Shown here: positions 5,844 through 13,110 of the stretch, in pieces
Numbering within the stretch: the stretch's first letter is position 1
Layout of the letters: every line of letters begins with the position of its first letter
IMG/VR virus record: IMGVR_UViG_3300028844_006665
Location: 1 to 26,540 of that record
Length of the DNA stretch: 26,540 bases
Strand: one strand, 5' to 3'
Source: a virus
Translations under genes and position numbers: made by a program
The notes under the pieces: model-generated
Seen by the model: the letters and a program-made list of their open reading frames with translations, nothing else
What the model was told of the DNA's origin: nothing
The model's database searches: none

Positions 5844-6191
5844 TCAGCAAACCAGTCCATTCACGGCCATCATTAAGAATAGGAATATTATACTGGGGAG
5901 CATGGCGATACATGCGGCTTCTGGTAATATGAAGAAAATTAACGCCCAAATCTTTTCGTTGTATCTTCCATCTTCGTTTTTCAAATCTCGATACATGTCG
6001 CGCACCCAATCCCAAGGCATGTCATAGGGATACCTGCGCCTATCGCGAGAAGATCTGCGTGTTAATTGCACACGAGGGCACACTTCGTGGTAGGCCAGCT
6101 TCCATATTAGCCAGGGCCAACCGATAACACCGCCCGCTATCAAGTGAATTAAAGCGTTATCCTTATCTGCAAAATTACAGATGATATCCAT
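5844..6191 (-). CDS. Two-span membrane protein coupled to the repressor gene
   Basis: A 115-residue protein whose ATG shares one base with the repressor stop (TGATG), so it should be translated with it. Two hydrophobic regions are visible: about residues 16-33 (LIAGGVIGWPWLIWKLAY) and 81-112 (WALIFFILPEAACIAMLP, IIFLFLMMAVNGLV), separated by an Arg/Tyr-rich cytoplasmic-like loop. A membrane protein expressed from the lysogenic promoter alongside the repressor would fit superinfection exclusion or another lysogenic-conversion function; that is inference from position. No family recognised. Confidence 0.65.
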   Translation of the reverse strand: MDIICNFADKDNALIHLIAGGVIGWPWLIWKLAYHEVCPRVQLTRRSSRDRRRYPYDMPWDWVRDMYRDLKNEDGRYNEKIWALIFFILPEAACIAMLPSIIFLFLMMAVNGLVC

Positions 6192-8128
6192 CAGAACTTA
6201 ATGAATGCGCCAACCACAACGGCGTGGATCCACACCTTCTCATCGCCTGTGTTCTCTAGGAGCATGCGCGTGTGATTGCGATTGCTGCTCTCAGGCTGCA
6301 GCACGTAGACATTAGGTAAGCTGTCGTGCTTTTCGAGACGCTTGCAGGTGGCCTCTACCTCATCCGACGCCTTGTCCTGCCGCATGACGATGACGTATTC
6401 GCCGATCGGCAGCTTATCGTCCTCTTCATTGTATCTATTACAATAAAGGATCGATCCTTCCGGGAACCGCTTATCCATCGAATCCCCGCGAACGCGTAGG
6501 CCGAACTCCGCTTCGTCGGCACCAACACCAGGATATGAAACGAACTCTGGCAGTTCCTCAACAGCGGCACGCCACTCGCCAGCTTGCACGTATCCAACGA
6601 CCGGGAACAGCCCTTCGGTTTCAGTGAACGTAACCGGTTCGACGCCGGTTTTGCTTATGGTTTCGTTGAGTTGATTTGAGGCGCCGCGCTTTTCATCTAT
6701 CAACGCAGTGGTCGCATCGACGCGAACGTGTAAATCACTTCGGTCGATATTGAGGCCAGAGAGGTAAGCGATACTGCCTTGCAGCATGCGTCCGATATTG
6801 CTGGTTGGTGCAATAATCGCGACGGCGCGCGCTGAGAGCTTAAGTCGATGCAGGATGTAATTGACGTGTGATTTAGGCTCTAAATAACCCTGCGGACCTT
6901 TTGGTGATTGATGCGGGTAGCTTCTTCCCGCTTCTTCCGGGTCAATGTAAAGCTCGTTATCGCCAAGCTGTATCGAGCAAAAGTTCGTCCAATCGGTCTC
7001 ATTTATATATTGATGCGCTTGTTTTGGAATTTCGGTCCGCATCGTTTCCATAAGGGAATCGACAATTCGATTCAGCGTGTTGTCTTTGAAATCGACCGGA
7101 TTGTTTTCCACAAATAGCGGCGCGATGCTCTGCTTCATAAATCTTGTTACAGCGGACTGGGCTACCTGCGCCGTCGTTGCCATTTTATTATAAGACCAAC
7201 CAGTGATCTCTCGGAGAAGCTCAAAACCTGCTTGTTTAATAAGAACTTGCCGGTGCAACGCGAATGCTGCCAAGGTCTCTGCAGGGACTAGTGGTGCTGG
7301 CTCACTGGGTGGTTGGTCCTCATCACCCATCTCTTCAATATTTTTAGATCCGGCTGAAATAACGGCTGAGACATACCGCTTTTCAGCATGTAGATAGGCC
7401 AGTCGATACGTTCGTAATGCTCTTTGAAACTCTTCATCTGCGAAGCCGATCCGCGCCTTCTCATATTCGAAATCGTATTCGCGCCAAGTTTCATACAGTC
7501 TATCGAATTCATCGTCGCAACTTATGAATTCCCCTACAGAGATTTCTTCGTTAAAGCGTTCGTATATTTTCCCAGGGTTATTCATATACTCTTTCGTAAG
7601 ATGGGTGATCCTCACTTCCGTTGCGTCGCTGGCTCTCTCCCCATAATCGTGCATCGCGCTGCTCGTGTCTTGCGCGCGATAGTACCAATTGTGATTTTCC
7701 TCTAACTCGTCCTCGACCTTCTTTATCTCAACCTCGATGAAATGGAGACGCTTCTTATTTGCCGCCAAACGGTCTTTATAAATCCCTATGTAATTCGCCC
7801 CGTCTTCCGCCTCGGCCTTATCAAGATTCAAGGGGCGCGCGGCCGGTTTGACCCGCTCAAGACCCTCCATCATTTGATCGATCCGCTCATCGAGCGGGGC
7901 GTCTTTGTCAATATTTCTGGCGTTTTCGCTGATTTTCTCAACACGCGCGCGGGTCGGCGGTTCATAAAAGTCTCCGCGGTAGACGCCGGGGAGCGGTGGC
8001 GCGAAATCACCGTTATATCTCCTATGCCGACCCATAACGGACTTCTTCTCCGCCGGTTTTTCAGGCGTTTCCTCGTCCGAATCGGTGTGACTTAGAAAGC
8101 CAACTGGTTCGTCTGTGTCCTCTTCCAT
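6191..8128 (-). CDS. Very long LexA/CI-type repressor with S24 autoprotease domain
   Basis: A 645-residue protein, against about 200-240 for usual CI-like repressors. The C-terminus is an S24 self-cleaving domain: Ala516-Gly517 in GYVQAG as cleavage site, Ser550 in RGDSMDKRFPEGS as nucleophile, Lys596 in VEATCKRLEK as general base. A helix-turn-helix-like segment lies at about residues 300-333 (LLREITGWSYNKMATTAQVA). The first 290 residues are charged and helical, with coiled-coil stretches near 98-125, then about 180 residues of unknown fold between HTH and protease. It divides from the Cro-like gene across a palindrome, so it is the likely lysogeny repressor, inactivated by RecA on DNA damage. 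No Shine-Dalgarno precedes the ATG. Confidence 0.85.
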   Translation of the reverse strand: MEEDTDEPVGFLSHTDSDEETPEKPAEKKSVMGRHRRYNGDFAPPLPGVYRGDFYEPPTRARVEKISENARNIDKDAPLDERIDQMMEGLERVKPAARPLNLDKAEAEDGANYIGIYKDRLAANKKRLHFIEVEIKKVEDELEENHNWYYRAQDTSSAMHDYGERASDATEVRITHLTKEYMNNPGKIYERFNEEISVGEFISCDDEFDRLYETWREYDFEYEKARIGFADEEFQRALRTYRLAYLHAEKRYVSAVISAGSKNIEEMGDEDQPPSEPAPLVPAETLAAFALHRQVLIKQAGFELLREITGWSYNKMATTAQVAQSAVTRFMKQSIAPLFVENNPVDFKDNTLNRIVDSLMETMRTEIPKQAHQYINETDWTNFCSIQLGDNELYIDPEEAGRSYPHQSPKGPQGYLEPKSHVNYILHRLKLSARAVAIIAPTSNIGRMLQGSIAYLSGLNIDRSDLHVRVDATTALIDEKRGASNQLNETISKTGVEPVTFTETEGLFPVVGYVQAGEWRAAVEELPEFVSYPGVGADEAEFGLRVRGDSMDKRFPEGSILYCNRYNEEDDKLPIGEYVIVMRQDKASDEVEATCKRLEKHDSLPNVYVLQPESSNRNHTRMLLENTGDEKVWIHAVVVGAFIKF

Positions 8129-8136
8129 GCATCGTC

Positions 8137-8164
8137 AGTATCACAAATGTGCAGATATGCTCAA
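8137..8164 (-). promoter_or_regulatory. Repressor promoter (leftward)
   Basis: On the minus strand TTGAGC (8164-8159) and GATACT (8142-8137) are 16 bases apart, with a TG extension before the -10. Initiation would fall within a few bases of the repressor ATG at 8128, so the message would be leaderless or nearly so, as for lambda cI from its maintenance promoter. Confidence 0.45.
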
Positions 8165-8205
8165 GTAGAAAGTCAAGAAAACCAACGATAGCAATAAAAT
8201 ACACG

Positions 8206-8225
8206 CAATCATGCAAAAATGATTG
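8206..8225. promoter_or_regulatory. Palindromic operator between repressor and cro
   Basis: CAATCATGCAAAAATGATTG: seven-base perfect arms around a six-base centre. It lies between the divergent repressor and Cro-like genes and its right arm covers the first bases of the candidate -35 of the rightward promoter (8223-8228), the right place for a repressor to block early transcription. Confidence 0.6.
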
Positions 8226-8251
8226 TCTTGAGATCTGCGGTGTGGTCTACT
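8223..8251 (+). promoter_or_regulatory. Early rightward promoter (cro side)
   Basis: TTGTCT (8223-8228), a 17-base spacer and TCTACT (8246-8251), four of six consensus matches each. Initiation would fall at about 8258, the A of the Cro-like ATG, again predicting a leaderless message. The -35 overlaps the palindromic operator by three bases. Confidence 0.4.
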
Positions 8252-8257
8252 GCATCT

Positions 8258-8467
8258 ATGACCTTACCCCCATTCTCCCACCAGATCCTGACGGACTTCG
8301 AAGAGCGCGCCCGGAATCTCGGGCTTAACTTCAGCAAGATCTGTCGGCAGGCCGACATCGCCTACAGCACCTACGCGCGTTGGCGGAAAGGTATCACCGA
8401 CCCACTTCGATCGGCGGCAAAGATTGACGCCGTCCTGCGCCAACACGAGGAGCGGGACAATCGATGA
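8258..8467 (+). CDS. Cro-like helix-turn-helix protein
   Basis: A 69-residue protein with one HTH: ILTDFEERARNLGLNFSKICRQADIAYSTYARWRKGITDP, in which helix-turn-helix spacing (SKICRQADIAYSTYARWRKG) is clear at about residues 24-45. The reading frame extends to an ATG at 8219, but that lies inside the operator; the ATG at 8258 gives the usual small-protein length and coincides with the predicted transcription start. It is divergent from the long repressor and first in the rightward early operon, the position of Cro or a CII-like regulator. Its role in the lysis-lysogeny choice is inferred from layout. Confidence 0.7.
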   Translation: MTLPPFSHQILTDFEERARNLGLNFSKICRQADIAYSTYARWRKGITDPLRSAAKIDAVLRQHEERDNR

Positions 8468-8474
8468 GCGGTCA

Positions 8475-8930
8475 ATGTTTAAAGTCCTCGGTGTCGACGT
8501 TGGTCTCGACGGTGCAATCGCACTTGTCGGCCACGGATTTCTCGCTGTCGAAGACATGCCCACAATGGGCAGCGGCCGGCAGCGCGTCATTAACGGTGCT
8601 GAACTCTGCGACATTATTACTAGGTGGGCACCAGACCTCGCCGTCGTTGAGAAGGTACATGCCTTCCCAGGACAGGGTGTCTCGAGTGCTTTTCGGTTTG
8701 GCCAAGCGCTTGGAACCGCCGAAGGCGTCATCACCGGTCTCAAAATACCTATTAAATACGTGTCGCCTGCAGCGTGGAAGCGCAGCTACCGCCTCACATC
8801 CGACAAGGAACAGGCTCGAATGCGGGCCATTCAGCTATTTCCCCACATGTCTGACCGGCTCGGCCGCAAAAAGGACCACGATCGGGCAGAAGCTCTCCTT
8901 ATTGCCGCACTACAACAGGATGGTGAGTAG
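8475..8930 (+). CDS. RuvC-like Holliday junction resolvase
   Basis: A 151-residue protein with the RNase H-fold pattern of RuvC: first acidic residue Asp8 in LGVDVGLDGAIAL, second Glu59 in DLAVVEKVHAFPGQGVSS, and the C-terminal acidic pair in KKDHDRAEALLIA (about residues 134-139). Phage versions resolve branched recombination or replication intermediates before packaging. An ATG at 8424 is in frame but lies deep inside the upstream HTH gene and gives a non-conserved extension, so the start at 8475 is preferred. It lies eight bases after the Cro-like stop. Length is slightly below cellular RuvC (about 170). Confidence 0.85.
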   Translation: MFKVLGVDVGLDGAIALVGHGFLAVEDMPTMGSGRQRVINGAELCDIITRWAPDLAVVEKVHAFPGQGVSSAFRFGQALGTAEGVITGLKIPIKYVSPAAWKRSYRLTSDKEQARMRAIQLFPHMSDRLGRKKDHDRAEALLIAALQQDGE

Positions 8931-8975
8931 CAATGTGCATAGTGGCGGAATCGAGAAGGGCGTAAGGGCTTTATC

Positions 8976-9269
8976 ATGAGTCATACACAGACAGAAAAAC
9001 CCCGGTTCGAGATCCTGCGCCTTGCAGAGGCTGCCGTGACCGATCGGGAGAAGCAGTATTCATCGCCCGACGTGAACTACGACCGCGTCGCGCGGATCGT
9101 CCAGGTCATCCTCCAGGACAAATTGCGCCCCGAGGCGGAGCTGTCTCCGGCCGACATGGTTCTGGTCAATTTGGCCATAAAAATGTCGCGCCTTATTGAA
9201 AAGCCTGACCACACGGATTCCCAGGTCGATATCGCCGGGTATGCATCGCTGATGAGCGAGGTGGTCTGA
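8976..9269 (+). CDS. DUF6378-like phage protein
   Basis: A 97-residue protein whose C-terminus, NLAIKMSRLIEKPDHTDSQVDIAGYASLM, matches the pattern I associate with the DUF6378 phage family (K-x-SRL, P-x-HxDS-x-x-DIAGYA). The N-terminal half has the R-x-x-x-YSSPDVNYDRVARI segment also typical of it. The many His/Asp/Glu positions recall nucleotide-pyrophosphohydrolase-like all-helical proteins, but no activity is established. Its TGA overlaps the next ATG. It is part of the early replication operon. Confidence 0.7.
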   Translation: MSHTQTEKPRFEILRLAEAAVTDREKQYSSPDVNYDRVARIVQVILQDKLRPEAELSPADMVLVNLAIKMSRLIEKPDHTDSQVDIAGYASLMSEVV

Positions 9270-9586
9270 TGACAGCCACGCCCGGCATCGAGACATGGCT
9301 GCGAACGGCCGAGCCGGGCGAGGTGTACCTCTATTACGTCGGCTTTTTGGCCATCGACAAATCCAAATATACAGACACCAAGCGCCTGCGGACCGCTACA
9401 AAGGCAACGCGTCTTGCCAGAGAGGGCAAAGTCTTCCTCGTTCAGCGCCACCTTGGGAAAGCAAAGTTCGAATATCTCGCCATCAAGGCGAAGCAGGAGA
9501 ACAAGTGCCGCACTTGGTGGAACCGTGACTTCGAGCCGGTCGCCGCTAACGACATTATGGGCGGGGGTAAAACCCGATGCAGCTAA
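9269..9586 (+). CDS. Small hypothetical phage early protein
   Basis: A 105-residue basic protein starting at an ATG that overlaps the previous stop (TGATGA). Visible segments: PGEVYLYYVGFLAIDKSKY, then a Lys/Arg-rich helical part, and FEYLAIKAKQENKCRTWWNRDFEPV. The strand-rich start and the basic middle could bind nucleic acid. It overlaps the following helicase gene by 10 bases, so the two are probably co-translated. No family recognised. Confidence 0.6.
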   Translation: MTATPGIETWLRTAEPGEVYLYYVGFLAIDKSKYTDTKRLRTATKATRLAREGKVFLVQRHLGKAKFEYLAIKAKQENKCRTWWNRDFEPVAANDIMGGGKTRCS

Positions 9587-10968
9587 AGCCCGGAGCATAT
9601 CGCGCCGAATCACTGGTTCTGATGCCACACCAAGAGACACTTCGTGACAGGCTCTTTAATAGCGTCACGCACTTGGTTCACGGCGACCAGGGCATCGGCA
9701 AGACGGCGATCGCCATCACTGCCATGAACAAGCTCGTTAAGGCCGGCCGCATATATAAGCCAATGCTTTGGGTTGGCCCGACCAGCTCAGTGCTGAATGT
9801 CAGCCGCGAAGTCGAGAAGTTTGGCGGCATCGAGGGCCACAGTGTTCGCGTCATAAGAAAGACCGCAGATTGGGCCCCCGCTCGGCCGGGAGAGGTTTTG
9901 GTCATGTCATACGACATGATGGTTCGACTTCTTCCCGAACTGGCCAGATCGATGTTTTCCATCTTTGTCCTGGACGAGGTTCAGTTCTGTAAAAATCCCC
10001 GAACCAAGAGAACAAAGGCCGTGTTTGGCCATCTTTCGCGACCAGGTCTGGCAGCTCACGCTGATTTCTTCTGGGCGATGAGCGGCACACCAGCACCCAA
10101 TCATTTTGGAGAGTTGTATCCGTTCCTGCGGGAAGCGGGCCTCGCCTCCGTTTCTTATGACACCTTTGTCCGACGACACTGCCGGATACGCGAGGATCGG
10201 TTTGGCTACAAGATTGTCGGGAACAATCGCCCCGCGATCGACCAGCTCATGGGCAATGCGTCGGAGGTCTATTCGCGCATTCGTAAGAGTGAAGTCCTTA
10301 CCGACCTACCACCCATTACGTTCAATAATGTGCAGGTATCGGGCGACCGGACGATGCGTAAACAACTCGCGGCCATCGAGGATGGTCTTCGGCCGCAGAT
10401 CGATGCGTTGATAAAGACAATCCGCTACGGCGAGACTCCTCCCGTCGAGGAGGTGGCGTCGCTGCGCAGACTGACAGAGATCGCCAAGGTTGGAGAGGCA
10501 ATCGAGATCGTCAGTGCCGAGCTGTCCGACAGGGCAATCAACAAGATTGTTATCTTTGCGACGCACCGCGACACGATCGCGGCATTGGAGGAGGGGCTTT
10601 CCAAATTCGGTGTGCGCGTCATCCATGGCAGTGTCAGCGTGGCCAAGCGGCAAAGGGCCATAGACGATTTTCAGGATGATCCGACGGTCCGTGTGTTTGT
10701 GGGCCAGACAGTTGCGGCCGGCACGGCGATTACGCTGCATGCCAACGGCGCCTGTCAGGATGTCCTGTTTGTGTCGGCTGACTGGGTTCCATCGAACAAT
10801 GCCCAGGCCGTCGCGCGTGTTCACCGCAAAGGCCAGATCGGCAATGTCCACGCCCGTTTCCTTCATCTCGAAAACTCGATCGATGAAGCAGTCCAACGGG
10901 CCGTTATGCATAAGACCAGAATGTTAAGTGAAATCTTTAAAGATGAAAGGAGCCATCATGCGGCGTAA
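9577..10968 (+). CDS. SNF2-type DEAD/DEAH-box ATPase (phage helicase)
   Basis: A 463-residue superfamily 2 ATPase of the compact SNF2-like type found beside phage replication genes. Motifs in order: motif I HGDQGIGKTAIA with Lys42; motif Ia near LWVGPTSS; motif II DEVQ at residues 133-136; motif III SGTPAPN; then the second RecA-like domain with IFATHRDTI, HGSVSVAKRQRAIDDF, motif V VGQTVAAGTAITL and motif VI QAVARVHRKGQ. Such proteins translocate on duplex DNA; in phages they are presumed to remodel replication or recombination intermediates. It is followed by overlapping small and nuclease genes, the usual SNF2/nuclease neighbourhood. Confidence 0.9.
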   Translation: MQLKPGAYRAESLVLMPHQETLRDRLFNSVTHLVHGDQGIGKTAIAITAMNKLVKAGRIYKPMLWVGPTSSVLNVSREVEKFGGIEGHSVRVIRKTADWAPARPGEVLVMSYDMMVRLLPELARSMFSIFVLDEVQFCKNPRTKRTKAVFGHLSRPGLAAHADFFWAMSGTPAPNHFGELYPFLREAGLASVSYDTFVRRHCRIREDRFGYKIVGNNRPAIDQLMGNASEVYSRIRKSEVLTDLPPITFNNVQVSGDRTMRKQLAAIEDGLRPQIDALIKTIRYGETPPVEEVASLRRLTEIAKVGEAIEIVSAELSDRAINKIVIFATHRDTIAALEEGLSKFGVRVIHGSVSVAKRQRAIDDFQDDPTVRVFVGQTVAAGTAITLHANGACQDVLFVSADWVPSNNAQAVARVHRKGQIGNVHARFLHLENSIDEAVQRAVMHKTRMLSEIFKDERSHHAA

Positions 10969-11167
10969 CAGCATGCGCGAGGCGGATTACCGCTTCAATT
11001 ATCTGGAAGATATAGACCTCGATACCATCGAGCTCGATTATCGGGACGACCCCTGCGTCGTGTTTTTATGTCAAAGTCTTCGGACGGAACGCCGTGACCG
11101 TGCGGTCGAACGGGAGAGTATGGGTGCCGAGATCGACGATCTCAAATGGAACGGCGTCTGCAACTGA
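10958..11167 (+). CDS. Small acidic hypothetical protein
   Basis: A 69-residue protein. Although an earlier ATG exists at 10928, AAAGGAG at 10947-10953 sits just upstream of the ATG at 10958, which is therefore taken as the start. The middle is strongly acidic (YLEDIDLDTIELDYRDDP), with a polar helical end. It overlaps the helicase by 11 bases and its stop overlaps the next ATG by one base (TGATG), so it is a real operon member. No family recognised. Confidence 0.6.
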   Translation: MRRNSMREADYRFNYLEDIDLDTIELDYRDDPCVVFLCQSLRTERRDRAVERESMGAEIDDLKWNGVCN

Positions 11168-12306
11168 TGGCTGCTCATTCAAACATCATGGGCGGCTCGA
11201 ACGCATCGCGACGGATGAATTGCTATGCGTCCTACCGGCTTGAGCTGGAGGCACCGGAACCACCTGCCTCCAAGTTCGCTGTCGAGGGAACGTTTCATCA
11301 CGACGTCATCGAGCAGCACTTCAATGGCAAGTCTTACGCCGAGCTTGAGGGATACACCCGAGACGGTTTTACGCTGACCCAGGAATACATACGCGAACTG
11401 CATTATCCGGCAGTCGCCGCGTGGCAACAGCTCCTGAAAAAGTATGGCGTGGAAGAGGTCGAATACATGACCGAGGCGCGGGTGTCCTATCCGGGCGTCG
11501 ATGCGTTTGGCACAGTGGACGTGCTCGGCACTTCTGACGAATACACGATAATCGGTGACTGGAAGTTTGGCCGCGGCGTGCGTGCCGGACCATCGGCACT
11601 TGAATATCAGCTTCCATTCTATGCGGCAGCGGCGCGCGTGACACCAGACTGTTCGGATATGTTCAGCCCGGACAAGAAAATCATCGTTGCCGCGATCCAG
11701 CCCGCCATGGACATGCCACTGAGTGACCGGGTCATGGAGTATGATGAGGTTGTGGCCTTCGAGAAGAGGGTGCGCGACACCATCCTGATCATGACGGCGG
11801 GGGAAGCTCTCCCACCCACGGCTGGAAAGCACTGTCGTTGGTGCCGGGCGGCCGCATTATGCCCTGCCAAGAAGTCGCTCGCGACCGCAACCGCCGTTAC
11901 CGAAGTCGACAAGGAAAAGCTCAACGCGGATGAGGTTGGTTTTTACCTCAAGATCGCGGACGAGCTGGAACACTGGATTTCATCGATCCGTTCTCATGCC
12001 CACCAACAGTTGGAAGGGGGCCAGGACGTGACCGGCTACAAGCTGGTGCCGAAGCAGGCACGGCGGCGGTGGTCGAGTGTGACGGAAGCCGAACAGATGT
12101 TCGAGCGTCACGGTATCGCGTTCTCAGAGTTTATGGATTCGAAACTGATTTCGCCCGCAAAGGCGAAAAGGGTCTTGAAGGCAAACGGTATCGATGCCGA
12201 CGCCTTCGAGATGTTGATTGTGGCGACCTCAAGTGGGTCGTCACTCGTCCCGCAAGACGATCCCCGTCCTGCAATTACTGACACTATAAGGAATTTAGAA
12301 GTATGA
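11167..12306 (+). CDS. DUF2800 PD-(D/E)XK nuclease, RecB/Cas4-like
   Basis: A 379-residue phage nuclease. The N-terminus MGGSNASRRMNCYASYRLE is the DUF2800/RecB-like entry motif that selects ends; the catalytic core shows FGTVDVLG followed by IIGDWKFGRG (Asp and Lys of the D-x-K pair), then YQLPFYAAA. A C-x2-C-x5-C cluster (HCRWCRAAALCPA) near residue 235 is like the iron-sulfur ligands of Cas4/AddB relatives. The C-terminal 130 residues are helical and may bind DNA. The ATG at 11146 would extend into the previous gene; the ATG at 11167 overlaps its stop and is preferred. It probably supplies an exonuclease for recombination-dependent replication. Confidence 0.85.
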   Translation: MAAHSNIMGGSNASRRMNCYASYRLELEAPEPPASKFAVEGTFHHDVIEQHFNGKSYAELEGYTRDGFTLTQEYIRELHYPAVAAWQQLLKKYGVEEVEYMTEARVSYPGVDAFGTVDVLGTSDEYTIIGDWKFGRGVRAGPSALEYQLPFYAAAARVTPDCSDMFSPDKKIIVAAIQPAMDMPLSDRVMEYDEVVAFEKRVRDTILIMTAGEALPPTAGKHCRWCRAAALCPAKKSLATATAVTEVDKEKLNADEVGFYLKIADELEHWISSIRSHAHQQLEGGQDVTGYKLVPKQARRRWSSVTEAEQMFERHGIAFSEFMDSKLISPAKAKRVLKANGIDADAFEMLIVATSSGSSLVPQDDPRPAITDTIRNLEV

Positions 12307-12974
12307 ATATGTTAGCAGTTTTCGAGAAGAACCGTGAAGCCCTTCAATCCTTTGAGCAGATGGCGCTCGAGGGTGCGCGGGGTGCGTTAAGTTTCCTGAA
12401 GTTCACCAAAGGCATTTGGGTTGCCGGGATGGACGAACAGGAAATCGACCGAGACGAAGAACTGGCACTGGACCCCAAATCAATTTCCAAAGGTGGAATT
12501 TGCTGGAGTGGCGGATCGGTTTTGGACGAGCGATTTGAGACTTTGGCATCGGGTCGAATGGTCAACCTTGGCGAGCTGCCGGACCACGGTCCATACGCCA
12601 ATGATGATGACGGCTGGAAGGCAGCCGTACATTGCAAGTTCAAGTCGCTGACGACTGGTGAAGAGTATTCCTTCTCCAGCACTTCGCACGGCGGCAGGAA
12701 GGCGCTCGCGACTGTGACCAAGGAGTTCGTCGCCCGGATGAAGTCGGGTGAGAGTGATCTGGTCCCGATCGTGCGCCTTTCGTCCGACGGTTATAAGCAC
12801 AAGCTGTATGGCTACGTTGCAACACCGGTGATCGAGATCGTTGGCTGGTCCAACGACGACGATCTGCAGGCGGGTAACGTCGATGTTGTTGAAGAAGTAG
12901 CCGAGGAAGCACCGACGCCAAAAAGGCGCAAGGTTGCCGCCTCGGCCATCAGCAACGGGTCGCTGCCTAGCTAA
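12303..12974 (+). CDS. Phage early protein of unknown function
   Basis: A 223-residue protein overlapping the nuclease stop by four bases. Residues 20-190 look globular and strand-rich, with KGGICWSGGSVLDERFETL, a central KAAVHCKFKSLTTGEEYSFS block and a GYKHKLYGYVATPVIEIVGW end. The last 35 residues are acidic then basic and disordered (VVEEVAEEAPTPKRRK). An acidic disordered tail and a place between a DUF2800 nuclease and the polymerase resemble phage single-strand-binding proteins, but no motif proves that. A terminator-like hairpin follows. Function is therefore unassigned. Confidence 0.65.
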   Translation: MNMLAVFEKNREALQSFEQMALEGARGALSFLKFTKGIWVAGMDEQEIDRDEELALDPKSISKGGICWSGGSVLDERFETLASGRMVNLGELPDHGPYANDDDGWKAAVHCKFKSLTTGEEYSFSSTSHGGRKALATVTKEFVARMKSGESDLVPIVRLSSDGYKHKLYGYVATPVIEIVGWSNDDDLQAGNVDVVEEVAEEAPTPKRRKVAASAISNGSLPS

Positions 12975-12990
12975 TCGCTGCCACGAGGGG

Positions 12991-13010
12991 CGGGGTGGTG
13001 GTGCACCCCG
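12991..13010 (+). terminator. Hairpin terminator before the replication gene
   Basis: CGGGGTG and CACCCCG form a seven-base perfect stem around GTGGTG, followed by TCTCTCAGTTTTCC. The T-run begins eight bases after the stem, so it may act as a leaky terminator or an attenuator ahead of the very large replication gene. Confidence 0.5.
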
Positions 13011-13050
13011 TCTCTCAGTTTTCCTAATAACAGAAGATTCGGATGGTGAC

Positions 13051-13110
13051 ATGGAAAAACCGGTCGTACCAAATCGATCCTCCTATCAAACTATCGAAGG
13101 CCGTCGATGA
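13051..13110 (+). CDS. Possible 19-residue leader peptide
   Basis: ATG at 13051 encodes MEKPVVPNRSSYQTIEGRR and stops at a TGA (13108-13110) that overlaps the ATG of the replication protein (ATGA). The overlap suggests translational coupling. No good ribosome-binding site is seen, and another tiny frame (from 13043) covers the same DNA, so this is tentative. Confidence 0.25.
   Translation: MEKPVVPNRSSYQTIEGRR

Noticed and set aside
8219-8257. ATG at 8219 as start of the Cro-like gene
   Set aside because: It lies inside the palindromic operator and upstream of the predicted transcription start; the ATG at 8258 gives the expected length.
12480-13052. A 190-codon minus-strand reading frame
   Set aside because: It is antisense to a gene coupled to its operon by overlaps, has no ribosome-binding site, and reads through the terminator hairpin.
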